Shown in pieces: positions 16,938 through 25,272 of a stretch of 40,335 bases of DNA. The stretch lies in assembly GCA_026982415.1 (NCBI GenBank), contig JALSHE010000110.1:1-40335 (forward strand), written 5' to 3'. The translations under genes were made by a program, and so were the position numbers. Positions within the stretch are counted from its first letter, which is position 1. Each line of letters begins with the position of its first letter. The notes beneath the pieces were generated by a model, which saw only the letters and a list, made by a program, of their open reading frames with translations, had not been told where the DNA came from and did no database searches. This DNA is from Robiginitomaculum sp. (GTDB taxonomy: Bacteria > Pseudomonadota > Alphaproteobacteria > Caulobacterales > Maricaulaceae).

Positions 16938-17820
16938 AGATAGTATTATCCACCGCACCAACAAACCTGTGCCGGGTGGGACTATGGCGGCTGTGCATTT
17001 TGGGCCGCGCTCTGAACCCGTAAAAATGGTGTATTTACATGCCAACGGGTTTAACGGACTGACCTATCGGTGTCTGCTAGAGCCGCTATGTATACAGGAG
17101 GGGGCACATGTCCTTGCCCTAGATCTGCGTGGGCACGGCTTAACGGATTTACCTATTGAGGATGAACGGGGGGCTAAACACACAAATTTAGCCAAAGATT
17201 TATCAGCGTATTTACAAGCGCATATCGATAACCCTGTAGTTCTTGCTGGGCATTCTCTTGGAGCCAATACGGCAATAATTGCTGCTGGAATGGTGCCGGA
17301 TAAAGTCGCGAAAGTTCTGGCGTTTGACCCGATAGTTTTACCGCTTTCAGTACGAGCTTTCATGGCGACCAGATTGGGACGAAGTTTTTTACGAAAATAC
17401 TACCCCTTTGCAAAGGCCGCAGGGCGTAGGCGAGACCAGTTTGCATCACGAGACATAGTTTATAGCCGTTATCATGGGCGCGGACCATTTAAACATTTCC
17501 CTGGGGATGTTCTTCGGGACTATATCCATGATGGTTTCACCGATCATGAGGGCAAAGTTCGCTTGGCGTGCCGCCCGAAATGGGAACAACTTGGCTATGT
17601 TAGCCAGGCGCAAAATATGAAGCGCCGCATAGCCAACTTACCAGCGGGTTCTCATGTTTTAATCACCGACTTCGTGAAACAAAATGAGGGCTGGATGAAA
17701 AGGGCAAGGCAAGTCAATCCGGATTTGCGCATTGATTATTACCCCAAGAAAGACCACTTTTTCCCAGTGATTGAACAAGATATGTGCCGCGCCGCCCTCA
17801 GTGATATTTTAAGGCTTTAA
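16918..17820 (+). CDS. Alpha/beta hydrolase
   Basis: 300 aa. It shows an oxyanion-hole region VYLHANGFNGLTYR near residues 38-51, strand LALDLRGHGLTD, nucleophile elbow AGHSLGAN (Ser about residue 112), and a late catalytic-type histidine in PKKDHFFPV. This is a standard alpha/beta hydrolase core with a cap region between the elbow and the last histidine. The substrate is unknown; esterase or lipase-like action is the default guess. The start lies inside the MFS gene (20-bp overlap), and the 3' end overlaps the convergent thioesterase gene by 12 bp. Confidence 0.9.
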   Translation: MMKTSNKDSIIHRTNKPVPGGTMAAVHFGPRSEPVKMVYLHANGFNGLTYRCLLEPLCIQEGAHVLALDLRGHGLTDLPIEDERGAKHTNLAKDLSAYLQAHIDNPVVLAGHSLGANTAIIAAGMVPDKVAKVLAFDPIVLPLSVRAFMATRLGRSFLRKYYPFAKAAGRRRDQFASRDIVYSRYHGRGPFKHFPGDVLRDYIHDGFTDHEGKVRLACRPKWEQLGYVSQAQNMKRRIANLPAGSHVLITDFVKQNEGWMKRARQVNPDLRIDYYPKKDHFFPVIEQDMCRAALSDILRL

Positions 17821-18726
17821 TCCGCCCACTATACCGAGTTTCAGCGCCGCCAATGCATTATCATCTATCTTGACCAGACGTCTGGTTTTTAAATTGAACC
17901 GACAGCCGGATCCGGTAAAGCTTGTCCAGCATTTACCACTGACCGGGTCTAAAATCCAGTGGCACAGTTCGCGGGTATGTGTGCTGGCACTGCGCAGGCC
18001 AGAGCGGATTTCGTAAAGGTCGCCCGCTTTGGGGCGGAGTTTATGCCGCGCGCAAGCTTCCAATAGCGCCCCGCTCATGCCGTCGTCGGATGCAAAATCT
18101 AAATCCGGCCATGCAGATTTGAGATGCTGGGTGGAGTTAGAGACCCGTCCTATAATGGCGGTGGGCAAGACATGGCCGAATACATCACATTCGGACGGCC
18201 TGAACACACCGCGTCCAATGGTTTGTAAACCGAGTATATCGGCGTCGTCCATGGTCGGTAAACCTGCCTGTTCGTTCGGGTCGATATTCCGTGGTTTTGC
18301 CTTGTCCGGCAGGTCGACAATATGTTGCGCGGCTAATCTTTTCGTGCGCTTGGACCAGCTAAATTTTATGCCCGTCCGCACTGCAACATGGGACAGGGTT
18401 TCGGTGATGGTTGCGGCAAGGCTATCGTTATTGCCGCTGATTATATGGATTAAGGTAATGTCGGTTTCACCGAGCGCCACGACACCGCTTTGCACCGCCA
18501 TGCCGTGACCGGGGCGCACTTCTTTGATATACTTTATGTGTTGCTTGGTCGGGACAATAGTGCTGAGGGAAGATGTTTTGTAAATGTGCGGCAAGCCAAG
18601 ACTGTGGGCAAAGCGAGCGCGGGCTTCATGGGCGCGGTCAAAATAATAGCGCATATTCATATGGCCAAGTTCGTCCGCCTCCCAAGCCAAAGCTTCGCCG
18701 CGCCATGTTTCGATTAATTTATTCAC
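17809..18726 (-). CDS. Double-hotdog acyl-CoA thioesterase-like protein
   Basis: 305 aa from the GTG at 18726, which lies 8 bp after the zur stop. The open frame extends further upstream into zur, but that part matches nothing and would overlap it. Two hotdog halves are visible. The first has WRGEALAWEADELGHMNMRYYFDRAHEARARF near residues 7-38. The second has GRGVFRPSECDVFGHVLPTAIIGRVSNSTQHL near residues 170-201. Both show the D/E..GH.N/L.. motif of 4HBT-type thioesterases. It probably hydrolyses an acyl-CoA; chain preference is unknown. Placement directly behind zur suggests shared transcription. Confidence 0.75.
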   Translation of the reverse strand: MNKLIETWRGEALAWEADELGHMNMRYYFDRAHEARARFAHSLGLPHIYKTSSLSTIVPTKQHIKYIKEVRPGHGMAVQSGVVALGETDITLIHIISGNNDSLAATITETLSHVAVRTGIKFSWSKRTKRLAAQHIVDLPDKAKPRNIDPNEQAGLPTMDDADILGLQTIGRGVFRPSECDVFGHVLPTAIIGRVSNSTQHLKSAWPDLDFASDDGMSGALLEACARHKLRPKAGDLYEIRSGLRSASTHTRELCHWILDPVSGKCWTSFTGSGCRFNLKTRRLVKIDDNALAALKLGIVGGLKP

Positions 18727-18734
18727 GCCCGGGC

Positions 18735-19202
18735 TTACGCAGCGCAGTTTTTGCAAATGCCGTAATGCTCGATAACCGAACGGCGGATAACAAATCCGCC
18801 CGGTATACAATCAATATGGTCATTGGCGGAACGTTCTTCCAAGTTTTCACAAGTTTCGCAAATGAAAAATTCGGCAATATGTCCGCCTTTTTCTTGATAA
18901 TTATCTACGGAATGATCACAAGCAATATAGGCGTTCAAGGCCTCGACCCTATGGACTAACCCAAGGCCTGATAAAAAGTCCAAAGCCCGATAAACGGTCG
19001 GCGGTTTGGGGGAGCCAAATTCGGGGCGCAACTGATCAAGCAAATCATAAGCTTTGATCGGGCCTTTGCTACCCGCGATCAAGGTAAAGACATGTTCGCG
19101 TAATTTGGTGAACCGGCGCCCTTGCTCGTCGCAAATTTGCCGAGCTGTCGCCAAAAGTTGTTCTGGCGTTTTGTGTTCGTGCTCGTGTTTACATGCTGTC
19201 AT
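18735..19202 (-). CDS. zur: Zinc uptake regulator Zur (Fur family)
   Basis: 155 aa, preceded by a good GAGGA ribosome site. An N-terminal His-rich CKHEHEH stretch precedes the winged helix. The block SPKPPTVYRALDFLSGLGLVHRVEALNAYIAC (residues 64-95) is much closer to E. coli Zur (PPTVYRALDFL..G.VH..ES.N.Y..C) than to Fur. Structural-zinc cysteines are paired at 115/118 (CETC) and 150/153 (CKNC). It represses zinc uptake when zinc is bound. A possible operator lies just upstream. In many alphaproteobacteria a Fur-family gene follows tsaB-rimI; here it is on the opposite strand and separated by several genes. Confidence 0.88.
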   Translation of the reverse strand: MTACKHEHEHKTPEQLLATARQICDEQGRRFTKLREHVFTLIAGSKGPIKAYDLLDQLRPEFGSPKPPTVYRALDFLSGLGLVHRVEALNAYIACDHSVDNYQEKGGHIAEFFICETCENLEERSANDHIDCIPGGFVIRRSVIEHYGICKNCAA

Positions 19203-19221
19203 AATATCCTCTTGTTTGTGC

Positions 19222-19234
19222 CATTATAACATAG
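19222..19234. promoter_or_regulatory. Possible Zur operator upstream of zur
   Basis: CATTATAACATAG contains TTATAACAT, which resembles a half of the ATGTTATAACAT-type Zur box of alphaproteobacteria, 20-32 bp upstream of the zur start. The dyad is imperfect; autoregulation is inferred. Confidence 0.3.
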
Positions 19235-19326
19235 GTTTTTGCATTTGCACCTGTGAATTTGGCCTGATTACTGCCTGATTACTACATGAGTTTATTATGA
19301 TGGTGGTAATTACGGTCTTTTTACCA

Positions 19327-19355
19327 TTGAAGAGCGGGCAAACATAGGCTAATGA
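19327..19355 (+). promoter_or_regulatory. Candidate promoter for sapC
   Basis: TTGAAG (19327-19332), a 17-nt spacer, then TAATGA (19350-19355), leaving a leader of about 80 nt to the sapC start. Weak boxes; seen by eye only. Confidence 0.3.
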
Positions 19356-19442
19356 CCCTCAAATTTTCCAAATTGGTCAGTACACCAAAATGGGATTTAG
19401 AATTTTGAAGCCACAACAAAGTGGGCAATTAAAGGAAATAAC

Positions 19443-20240
19443 ATGGCTAAAAAACCAACAAACCAAGTGGCAGCACAACCGAATGTAAGCGGTAATGTGA
19501 TGATGTATGAAGATCCACAACCGTTGACCAAAGACAAGCACGCTAAATTCGGCGTAGTTCAGGTTGAAAAACCATTCGCATTTATGGAAAAAACCCATTT
19601 CATGCCAATCACTGCGCCGGAATTTGGCTCTGCTTCTGCCAGCTATCCAATCATTTTTGCTGGTGATGATAAAACACCTTTGGCCGTTATGGGCATCCGC
19701 GCCAACGAAAACCTGCTTATCGAAGACGGTGTGTTTAACAATAAATACTACATGCCAGCTTTTGCGCGCCGCTATCCGTTCGTACTTGCAGGCGACCAGG
19801 AAAATGATCGTTTTGTGGTTTGTGTAGACGAAAAGGCGGAATGTGTAACCGATAAAAAACCAACGCAAGCCTTCTTTGACGGCGACGAGCCTTCCCAGTT
19901 CACCAACGAAGCTTTTGAATTTCTAAAGCAGTTCGAGCAAGATCGCCGGGCTACCGAAGCTATGATTACCCGCTTTAAAGAGCTGGATTTGTTCGAGCAA
20001 AAGGAAATGAATTTCCAAGGCCAAAATGCCGACGGCACACCAGCCGAGAAGCAAAAAATTGCGGATTACTTTGCGATTACCGACGAGAAACTTCGCGCAC
20101 TTGATGCTAAAACCACCAAAGAATTGATGGACAACGGCTTCTTGGCTGTTGCTTACGCCCATATGTTATCTCTTGGTAACTGGCAGCGTCTGGTCAATAT
20201 GACTTTGGAGCGCGCCCAAGGCGAAGCCGCTAGCGTGTAA
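19443..20240 (+). CDS. SapC family protein
   Basis: 265 aa with a strong AAGGAAA ribosome site. After about 45 variable residues the SapC core runs from FMPITAPEFGSASASYPIIFAGD through PLAVMGIRANENLLIEDGVFNNKYYMPAFARRYPFVLAGD, then an FDGDEPSQFTNEAFEFLKQFEQDR helix. The C-terminal YAHMLSLGNWQRLVNM block is the SapC family end. The family was named from a gene next to the Campylobacter S-layer locus, and its biochemical role is unproven; it is frequent in alphaproteobacteria. There is no signal peptide. It is a single-gene unit ending in a strong terminator, implying solid expression. Confidence 0.9.
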   Translation: MAKKPTNQVAAQPNVSGNVMMYEDPQPLTKDKHAKFGVVQVEKPFAFMEKTHFMPITAPEFGSASASYPIIFAGDDKTPLAVMGIRANENLLIEDGVFNNKYYMPAFARRYPFVLAGDQENDRFVVCVDEKAECVTDKKPTQAFFDGDEPSQFTNEAFEFLKQFEQDRRATEAMITRFKELDLFEQKEMNFQGQNADGTPAEKQKIADYFAITDEKLRALDAKTTKELMDNGFLAVAYAHMLSLGNWQRLVNMTLERAQGEAASV

Positions 20241-20286
20241 TGGCTGAAAATGCATAAAGCCAAGACTGCAAATACATAATTCTTAG

Positions 20287-20316
20287 AAAACCCCGATCCT
20301 TTGGTCGGGGTTTTTT
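20287..20316. terminator. Bidirectional rho-independent terminator
   Basis: 10-bp stem AAAACCCCGA (20287-20296) with TCGGGGTTTT (20305-20314), 8-nt loop and T-tract to 20316. The A-run on the left side makes it usable also for the convergent oxidoreductase gene ending at 20328. Confidence 0.9.
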
Positions 20317-20327
20317 ATTGCGCATGT

Positions 20328-21596
20328 TTAATTTCTTGAAGGGTTAAATGCGCTTGCTTCTAATTCCGTTGATGTACCTAACAATAGATTGGCAAGCAAT
20401 TCCCCAGAGCCAGCCGACATCGTCCAGCCCATATGGCCGTGTCCGGTATTGATAGCCAGTCCCGGTTTCACGTGACCTATAAACGGCATGCCGTCGGCGC
20501 TCACCGGGCGAAACCCGTGCCATGCTATGCCGTCTTCTAGCGGTATGTTTTGAGATAATTCTGGATACACCGCACGGAGCATTTCAAGCAAAGGCCTGAG
20601 GCGGGCATTGGGCATAGATCTATTATATCCGGTGATTTCCGCTGTGCCCGCAATACGTATTGATTTTCCAAGGGGCGTTACTGCACAGTGTAGCGCATCA
20701 TCAACAACAGGGAGTTTAGGCGCCGTTTGATTTTCATCTAATATATCTTCAAAGGTCAAAGAATAGCCTTTTACGGGGCGCAAAGCTAGTTTCACCCCCT
20801 GCGGACGCAAGACATGGGTGCTGTGCGCTCCTGCTGCGATAATTGTTGTATTTGCGCATAAATCGCCAGCGTCCGCGCCCGCACCGATCACCTTGCCGCG
20901 TTCAGACAGCAACGCCTTAACAAACACACCAGTTAAAATTTCCCCGCCAAGTCTTTTTATTTCGGTCGCAAGCCCTTGGCAAAAAGCATAGGCATCGGCT
21001 TTATAATCTTCCGGGTAATAAATAGCTCCGGCGAGCCTATCTGTAACTGGCCCCAAGCAAGGTTCTTTCACAGCAGCTTCTTCGCCCGTTATATACTCAG
21101 CTTTCAAGCCCAACGCTTGTAACTTGTTGGTCAAAGCACTTGCTTTGGCCAATGTGGGCGCGTCCCGAAATACTTTTAAGAGGCCTAGCCCCTGATAATC
21201 ATCTTCTATATTTAGTTCTTCTCGCCAGTTCTGGATAAGATTGACCGAATAGTTTGCAAGCTGGTAATTGGCTTTCGTGGCGTGCCAATGCCGGGCGGGG
21301 GTTGCGTGTTTTAGAAACTTTAACCCCCATGTTGTCACACTCGGCAGTGCCTGCAATCGTAAAATCATTGGCGACGGCAAGCCAAATATAGACCCTAATA
21401 ATCGCCGCCCAACGCCAGGCCCGTTCCACGGGTCAGCCAGCGAAGCATGTACCATGCCTGCATTGGCAAAGCTGGTTTCCAAAGCAATGCCCTCTCTGGC
21501 TTCGATGATACGCACGGACGCGCCGCGCTTAATCAAGGCATAGGCTGTTGACAGACCGATTAGCCCGCCGCCAATTATCTGGAAGTCAAGTTTCAC
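20328..21596 (-). CDS. FAD-dependent amino acid oxidoreductase (DadA-like)
   Basis: 423 aa from the GTG at 21596, which overlaps the stop of the upstream amidase gene (GTGA). The open frame runs further upstream but only inside that gene. The N-terminal dinucleotide motif is IIGGGLIGLSTAYALIKRGASVRIIEA. The SFANAGMVHAS segment matches the FAD/substrate region of DadA-type D-amino acid dehydrogenases. The C-terminal GFRPVSADGMPFIGHVKPGLAINTGHGHMGWTMSAGSGELLANL block is also typical. The likely reaction is oxidative deamination of a D-amino acid or related amine, electrons passing to the respiratory chain. The exact substrate is uncertain. It is last in a comF-grx-amidase-oxidoreductase gene string. 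Confidence 0.85.
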   Translation of the reverse strand: MKLDFQIIGGGLIGLSTAYALIKRGASVRIIEAREGIALETSFANAGMVHASLADPWNGPGVGRRLLGSIFGLPSPMILRLQALPSVTTWGLKFLKHATPARHWHATKANYQLANYSVNLIQNWREELNIEDDYQGLGLLKVFRDAPTLAKASALTNKLQALGLKAEYITGEEAAVKEPCLGPVTDRLAGAIYYPEDYKADAYAFCQGLATEIKRLGGEILTGVFVKALLSERGKVIGAGADAGDLCANTTIIAAGAHSTHVLRPQGVKLALRPVKGYSLTFEDILDENQTAPKLPVVDDALHCAVTPLGKSIRIAGTAEITGYNRSMPNARLRPLLEMLRAVYPELSQNIPLEDGIAWHGFRPVSADGMPFIGHVKPGLAINTGHGHMGWTMSAGSGELLANLLLGTSTELEASAFNPSRN

Positions 21597-22414
21597 TGCC
21601 CGGTTAAATCCGTCGTCTGTTGCCAGGCCGGAATACGGGCGCGGGTTTTGTTGACGAGGCCTAGTGATAAATCTGCACAGCAATATCCAGGTTCATCATG
21701 ATCCAACTCGGCAATAACCCCCCCCCAAGGATCAACAATCATGCTGCGCCCCCAAGTCGCACGGCCATTATCGTGGATACCACCTTGCGCCGCTGCCACG
21801 ATGTAGGAACTGGTCTCTATTGCCCGTGCGCGTAGTAAAACACGCCAATGGGCTTTCCCGGTAATAGCCGTGAATGCAGCAGGCACGGTCAATATGTGAG
21901 CGCCGCGCTCTGCGTAATATTTATACAAATTAGCGAAGCGCAAATCATAGCAAATGCTGAGACCAATATTAAATCCGCCCGCCGCAGTCATGACGGGCTT
22001 GTGGCCGGCTTGGTAATTCGATGATTCTTTCCAGGTCTCGGTGTCGTTAATAGCCACGTCGAACATATGGATTTTATCATAACGAGCCTTGATAGCGCCG
22101 TCTGGCCCAAACATATAGGAACGGTTGGCGGCCTTGTCGCTCCTCAACTTTATCGCCATGGAGCCTATTAAAAGGTCAATACCCAGCTCTTTGGCCAAGG
22201 CACTGAAGTGCGCAACGCCTTGCGTTTCTTGTTCTGGTTCAATCGCCGCAAACAATTTTTTGGTATTTCCCTGCATCAGCAAAGTGTTTTCCGGGGTGAC
22301 AATAAATTTCGCACCATCCTTATGTGCGGCGCGGATAATCTGTTCGGCATGGTCAAGATTTGCGGCAATGTCAGCACCGCAACGCAAATTTATCACTGCC
22401 GCACGTAAATTCAT
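21593..22414 (-). CDS. Carbon-nitrogen hydrolase (Nit/omega-amidase type)
   Basis: 273 aa. The nitrilase-superfamily triad is visible: Glu42 in TPENTL, Lys114 in RYDKIHMFD, and Cys155 in SICYDLRF. KIHMFDV and CYDLRFANLYKYYAERGAHILTVPAAFT match the Nit1/Nit2 branch, which includes deaminated-glutathione amidase and omega-amidase. Deaminated glutathione repair is a plausible role given the glutaredoxin gene directly upstream, but this is inference. The start overlaps the glutaredoxin stop (ATGA), and the stop overlaps the downstream oxidoreductase start (GTGA). Confidence 0.92.
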   Translation of the reverse strand: MNLRAAVINLRCGADIAANLDHAEQIIRAAHKDGAKFIVTPENTLLMQGNTKKLFAAIEPEQETQGVAHFSALAKELGIDLLIGSMAIKLRSDKAANRSYMFGPDGAIKARYDKIHMFDVAINDTETWKESSNYQAGHKPVMTAAGGFNIGLSICYDLRFANLYKYYAERGAHILTVPAAFTAITGKAHWRVLLRARAIETSSYIVAAAQGGIHDNGRATWGRSMIVDPWGGVIAELDHDEPGYCCADLSLGLVNKTRARIPAWQQTTDLTGQ

Positions 22415-22671
22415 TTTGCTAATAAACCATCTAATTTACCGCTTTTTTCCAACGCCATCATATCATCACAACCACCAATATGATTATCACCAATGAAAAT
22501 TTGTGGAACACTGGTGCCACCGCCGGAGCGCTGGATCATTTCGGCGCGCAGTTTCGCATTCATACCAACATTAATCTCTTTAAAGCTAATGTTTTTCTTT
22601 TTCAGCAAGCTGAGTGCGCGCCAGCAAAAAGGGCACATGGCGCTTGTATATATGGTGACCAGTTTCATCAT
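22411..22671 (-). CDS. grxC: Glutaredoxin 3
   Basis: 86 aa with two consecutive ATG codons (22671 or 22668); AAGGATAA spacing favours the second. The active site is CPFC at residues 13-16. SVPQIFIGDNHIGGCDDM is the glutathione-binding TVPxxFI and GG(C/S)DD region. It is a dithiol glutaredoxin of normal size, reducing protein disulfides and glutathione mixed disulfides in the cytoplasm. It lies between comF (22 bp upstream) and the Nit-type amidase (4-bp overlap). Confidence 0.95.
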   Translation of the reverse strand: MMKLVTIYTSAMCPFCWRALSLLKKKNISFKEINVGMNAKLRAEMIQRSGGGTSVPQIFIGDNHIGGCDDMMALEKSGKLDGLLAK

Positions 22672-22693
22672 TTATCCTTGAATTATCTACGCC

Positions 22694-23485
22694 CTATTTA
22701 GGGATTTCTTGCGGTCTGACAACCCGCATAAGTGTAAGTGCGTCAACCCTCCTTGCGCCTGCGCGTTTTAGGGGGTTGGCACACGCCGACAATGTCGAAC
22801 CAGTGGTATAAACATCATCAATCAATACCACATGTTGTCCTTTGACTGCGTCTTTAAAATTTGGACGCATATTAAAGGCTCCCGAAACATTACGCCGCCG
22901 TCCCAAAAATGTTAGCCCGCCCTGGCTCGGCGTGTTCTTACGCCGCACCAAGGCCTCTGTCTGGTAGGGGATGTCGCTGAGCCGCGAAATTGTTCTTGCC
23001 AAAAGCGCCGCTTGATTAAACCTACGCTGTCGCAAACGGCTAGAATGTAATGGCACCGGGATAAGGGTATCCGCCTCATCCAACACTGCCGAACCAGCTC
23101 GCATCATTTGGGCTGCAAAAAATTCCAGCCCGTCTGTGCGCCCGCCATATTTAAAATCCAGTACCAATTTACGGCTAATATCATCGTAGGTGATAGCAGA
23201 ACGGGCATGGTCAAAAATCGGCATGTGAGCGTGGCACCGCATACACAATGCATCAACTCCCTGTTCAAACTCAAATGGGAAACCGCAAGCCGTACAGCAA
23301 GGATCGTCAATGAATTTCAAACTTTGCCATAATTCCGTATCCATTTGCAGATCATCTTTGGATAAGGCCCGTCCCGTAATCAAAGAGTGGGGCGGTAAAA
23401 CGGTATCTTGTATCCGGGATAGAGAATTTGCCATTAAACTGGGGAGAGACCGGAGAAGAGAATATGGGACTTTCAATTGCGACAT
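22694..23485 (-). CDS. comF: ComF family phosphoribosyltransferase-like protein
   Basis: 263 aa. A zinc-ribbon-like N-terminal part has cysteine pairs at 64/67 (CTAC) and 81/84 (CMRC). It is followed by a type I PRTase domain with IPVPLHSSRLRQRRFNQAALLA and the PRPP loop VVLIDDVYTTGST at 219-231. This is the ComF/GntX layout. In naturally competent bacteria ComF aids DNA uptake; elsewhere its role is unclear. It is divergent from the NDUFAF5-like methyltransferase (20-bp spacer), an arrangement common in alphaproteobacteria. Confidence 0.93.
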   Translation of the reverse strand: MSQLKVPYSLLRSLPSLMANSLSRIQDTVLPPHSLITGRALSKDDLQMDTELWQSLKFIDDPCCTACGFPFEFEQGVDALCMRCHAHMPIFDHARSAITYDDISRKLVLDFKYGGRTDGLEFFAAQMMRAGSAVLDEADTLIPVPLHSSRLRQRRFNQAALLARTISRLSDIPYQTEALVRRKNTPSQGGLTFLGRRRNVSGAFNMRPNFKDAVKGQHVVLIDDVYTTGSTLSACANPLKRAGARRVDALTLMRVVRPQEIPK

Positions 23486-23505
23486 AATCAGCCCATATCA
23501 GAATA

Positions 23506-24405
23506 ATGACACAAATAAAAGAACCTCTACAAAAGAATAAGACCTCAAAACCATTTGAGCGTGTCTTGGTGCGCCAACGGCGGGGACGGGCGCAAAAAAA
23601 ATTCGGTGAACGTTTTTTGTATATGCGGTGCGTTGATGACGTTGTTGAACGTGTTCTGGATGTCCGGAAAAACTTTGACCGCACGTTGTTAATTGGGGCG
23701 CTCAACGCAACTCAATTGGTGGCCGATAGGCTAGGGGCAAAACTTGGCCACGTGACATTTGCGGATAATACGGCATATATTTCGGGACTTGACATTGTCT
23801 GTGATGAAGAGGCGCTACCGTTTAAACCCGGTAGCTTCGATTTGGTTGTAAATCTGTTGACGCTTCACGGCGTGAACCAAGTACCGCAAGCTTTGGCAAA
23901 GATAAGAACCGTGTTAAAACCAGACGGGTTATTTTTGGCGGCATTGTTCGGCGGGGAAACTCTGGGAACCCTACGCCATACTCTGTACGCGGTAGAAGAT
24001 CAATTGTATGGCCGTGTCAGCCCGCGCGTGGCCAGTATGATCAGGCTTGACCAGGCGGCATCTCTTTTATCGGCCAGTGGTTATACCATGCCCGTAGCTG
24101 ACCGGGACGTTGTCGATGTGAATTATTCGTCCCTCGACAAATTATATAAAGATTTAAGGCTCATGGGCGAAACCAATGTGTTGTCAGCCCGGGCGCCAAA
24201 TCCGGTATCTTCTCGTTTTTTCCAAATGGTTGAAGCCCTCTACACATGTGACCACAGTACAAAATTTGGTAAGCTTAAGGTCAGGTTTGAGATCATCTGG
24301 TTAACCGGATGGGCACCACACCCCAATCAGCCCAAGCCGTTAAAACCAGGCTCGGCTACAACAAAACTAGCTGTTGCGTTGGGTGTACAAGAAGAAAAAC
24401 TATAG
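23506..24405 (+). CDS. SAM-dependent methyltransferase, NDUFAF5/BioC-like
   Basis: 299 aa. After a short variable start come VLVRQRRGRAQKKFGERFLYMR and a degenerate motif I strand (LLIGALNATQLVADRLG, where classical enzymes have a GxGxG loop). LPFKPGSFDLVVNLLTLHGVNQVPQALAKIRTVLKPDGLFLAALFGGETL follows, then FKTLYKDLR- and MGETN-type blocks. This pattern matches alphaproteobacterial relatives of mitochondrial NDUFAF5, an arginine hydroxylase acting on a complex I subunit. That raises doubt whether the protein methylates anything. There is little upstream leader, with the start 20 bp from the comF start, so it may be leaderless. Confidence 0.82.
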   Translation: MTQIKEPLQKNKTSKPFERVLVRQRRGRAQKKFGERFLYMRCVDDVVERVLDVRKNFDRTLLIGALNATQLVADRLGAKLGHVTFADNTAYISGLDIVCDEEALPFKPGSFDLVVNLLTLHGVNQVPQALAKIRTVLKPDGLFLAALFGGETLGTLRHTLYAVEDQLYGRVSPRVASMIRLDQAASLLSASGYTMPVADRDVVDVNYSSLDKLYKDLRLMGETNVLSARAPNPVSSRFFQMVEALYTCDHSTKFGKLKVRFEIIWLTGWAPHPNQPKPLKPGSATTKLAVALGVQEEKL

Positions 24406-24417
24406 AGCGTTCCGACT

Positions 24418-25032
24418 TTACCCAATGAAGTTCGCCCTGTCTATTTGCAAAAGGTAATCAACTTGACCATCGAATTTTTTTTTCGCGGCTTTGCGTTCAT
24501 CTTCTCCAAAACGGGCTTCCTGCAATGCGTGTAAGTGCGCGGCGCTAATAAGGTCAAGCACAAGCGGAACGGTGATGGTTTTTTCCAATAGTCCGTGGGT
24601 TTTTGCCTGTTCGAACATCGTACCTATTGGTTTCAAAACGGCATTGATCGCATCCAATACCCGATCATAATCTTCTTTGGAACTAACCCAGCGGTAAGAG
24701 AAAAACACCGTTAATCTGCGGATTGGACTGGTCAGATTCTGGTTCCAAACCATGTCGATCATATCCAAACCAGCTTGCAGGGGATTGGCTGTCTCACTGC
24801 TCAAAACCTGCACCTGCTCCGCTTGCAAATATATTAGCTCTAAATAGTGTTCCAGTAGCAAATTTTCCTTGGAACTAAAATGGGTATATATAGTGCCGTA
24901 ACCAACCCCTGCCCGCTCAGCTATTTCAGTATAGGAGGTTTCATCATAGCCTTTTTCATCAAATAGCGCATAGGCGGCTTTGAGGATTTTCTCGCGTGTG
25001 GCCTGTTTTTTTTCTGTTCGTGTTTTTGTCAT
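24418..25032 (-). CDS. TetR family transcriptional regulator
   Basis: 204 aa. The N-terminal DNA-binding domain is plain: REKILKAAYALFDEKGYDETSYTEIAERAGVGYGTIYTHFSSKENLL (near residues 13-59), with the recognition helix VGYGTIYTHF. The C-terminal ligand domain is unassignable. It is convergent with the methyltransferase (12 bp apart) and has about 240 bp of non-coding DNA upstream, where its own operator probably lies, although I could not pick out a convincing dyad. The regulated genes are not evident from neighbours. Confidence 0.92.
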   Translation of the reverse strand: MTKTRTEKKQATREKILKAAYALFDEKGYDETSYTEIAERAGVGYGTIYTHFSSKENLLLEHYLELIYLQAEQVQVLSSETANPLQAGLDMIDMVWNQNLTSPIRRLTVFFSYRWVSSKEDYDRVLDAINAVLKPIGTMFEQAKTHGLLEKTITVPLVLDLISAAHLHALQEARFGEDERKAAKKKFDGQVDYLLQIDRANFIG

Positions 25033-25272
25033 TTGCTTATCATTTCACAGCGAGCGAAGTCGGTGGCGCACGCCTATTAACCACCTTATAGAACAAGTAC
25101 AACTAAATGAATACTCAATATCGTTAGTCTGCTTCAAATAATGTATGCATTTTAGGTCGTTAGGTTGTAGACAACAAGGTTACGGCCTAAACCAGCAAAA
25201 TAGGTTTTCCACAATAATTATCATTGACAAATATCATGTTATTGGAAAAAAGAAATATAACCTGAGGTCAAT

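Noticed and set aside
18727-18810. Upstream extension of the thioesterase frame into zur
   Set aside because: It would overlap the conserved C-terminal zinc cysteines of zur and adds sequence unlike the hotdog family; GTG at 18726 is the better start.
25201-25272. Possible replication origin (DnaA-box-like TTTTCCACA at 25205-25213 in AT-rich DNA)
   Set aside because: Only one box-like site and no dnaA, parAB, gidA or hemE nearby.
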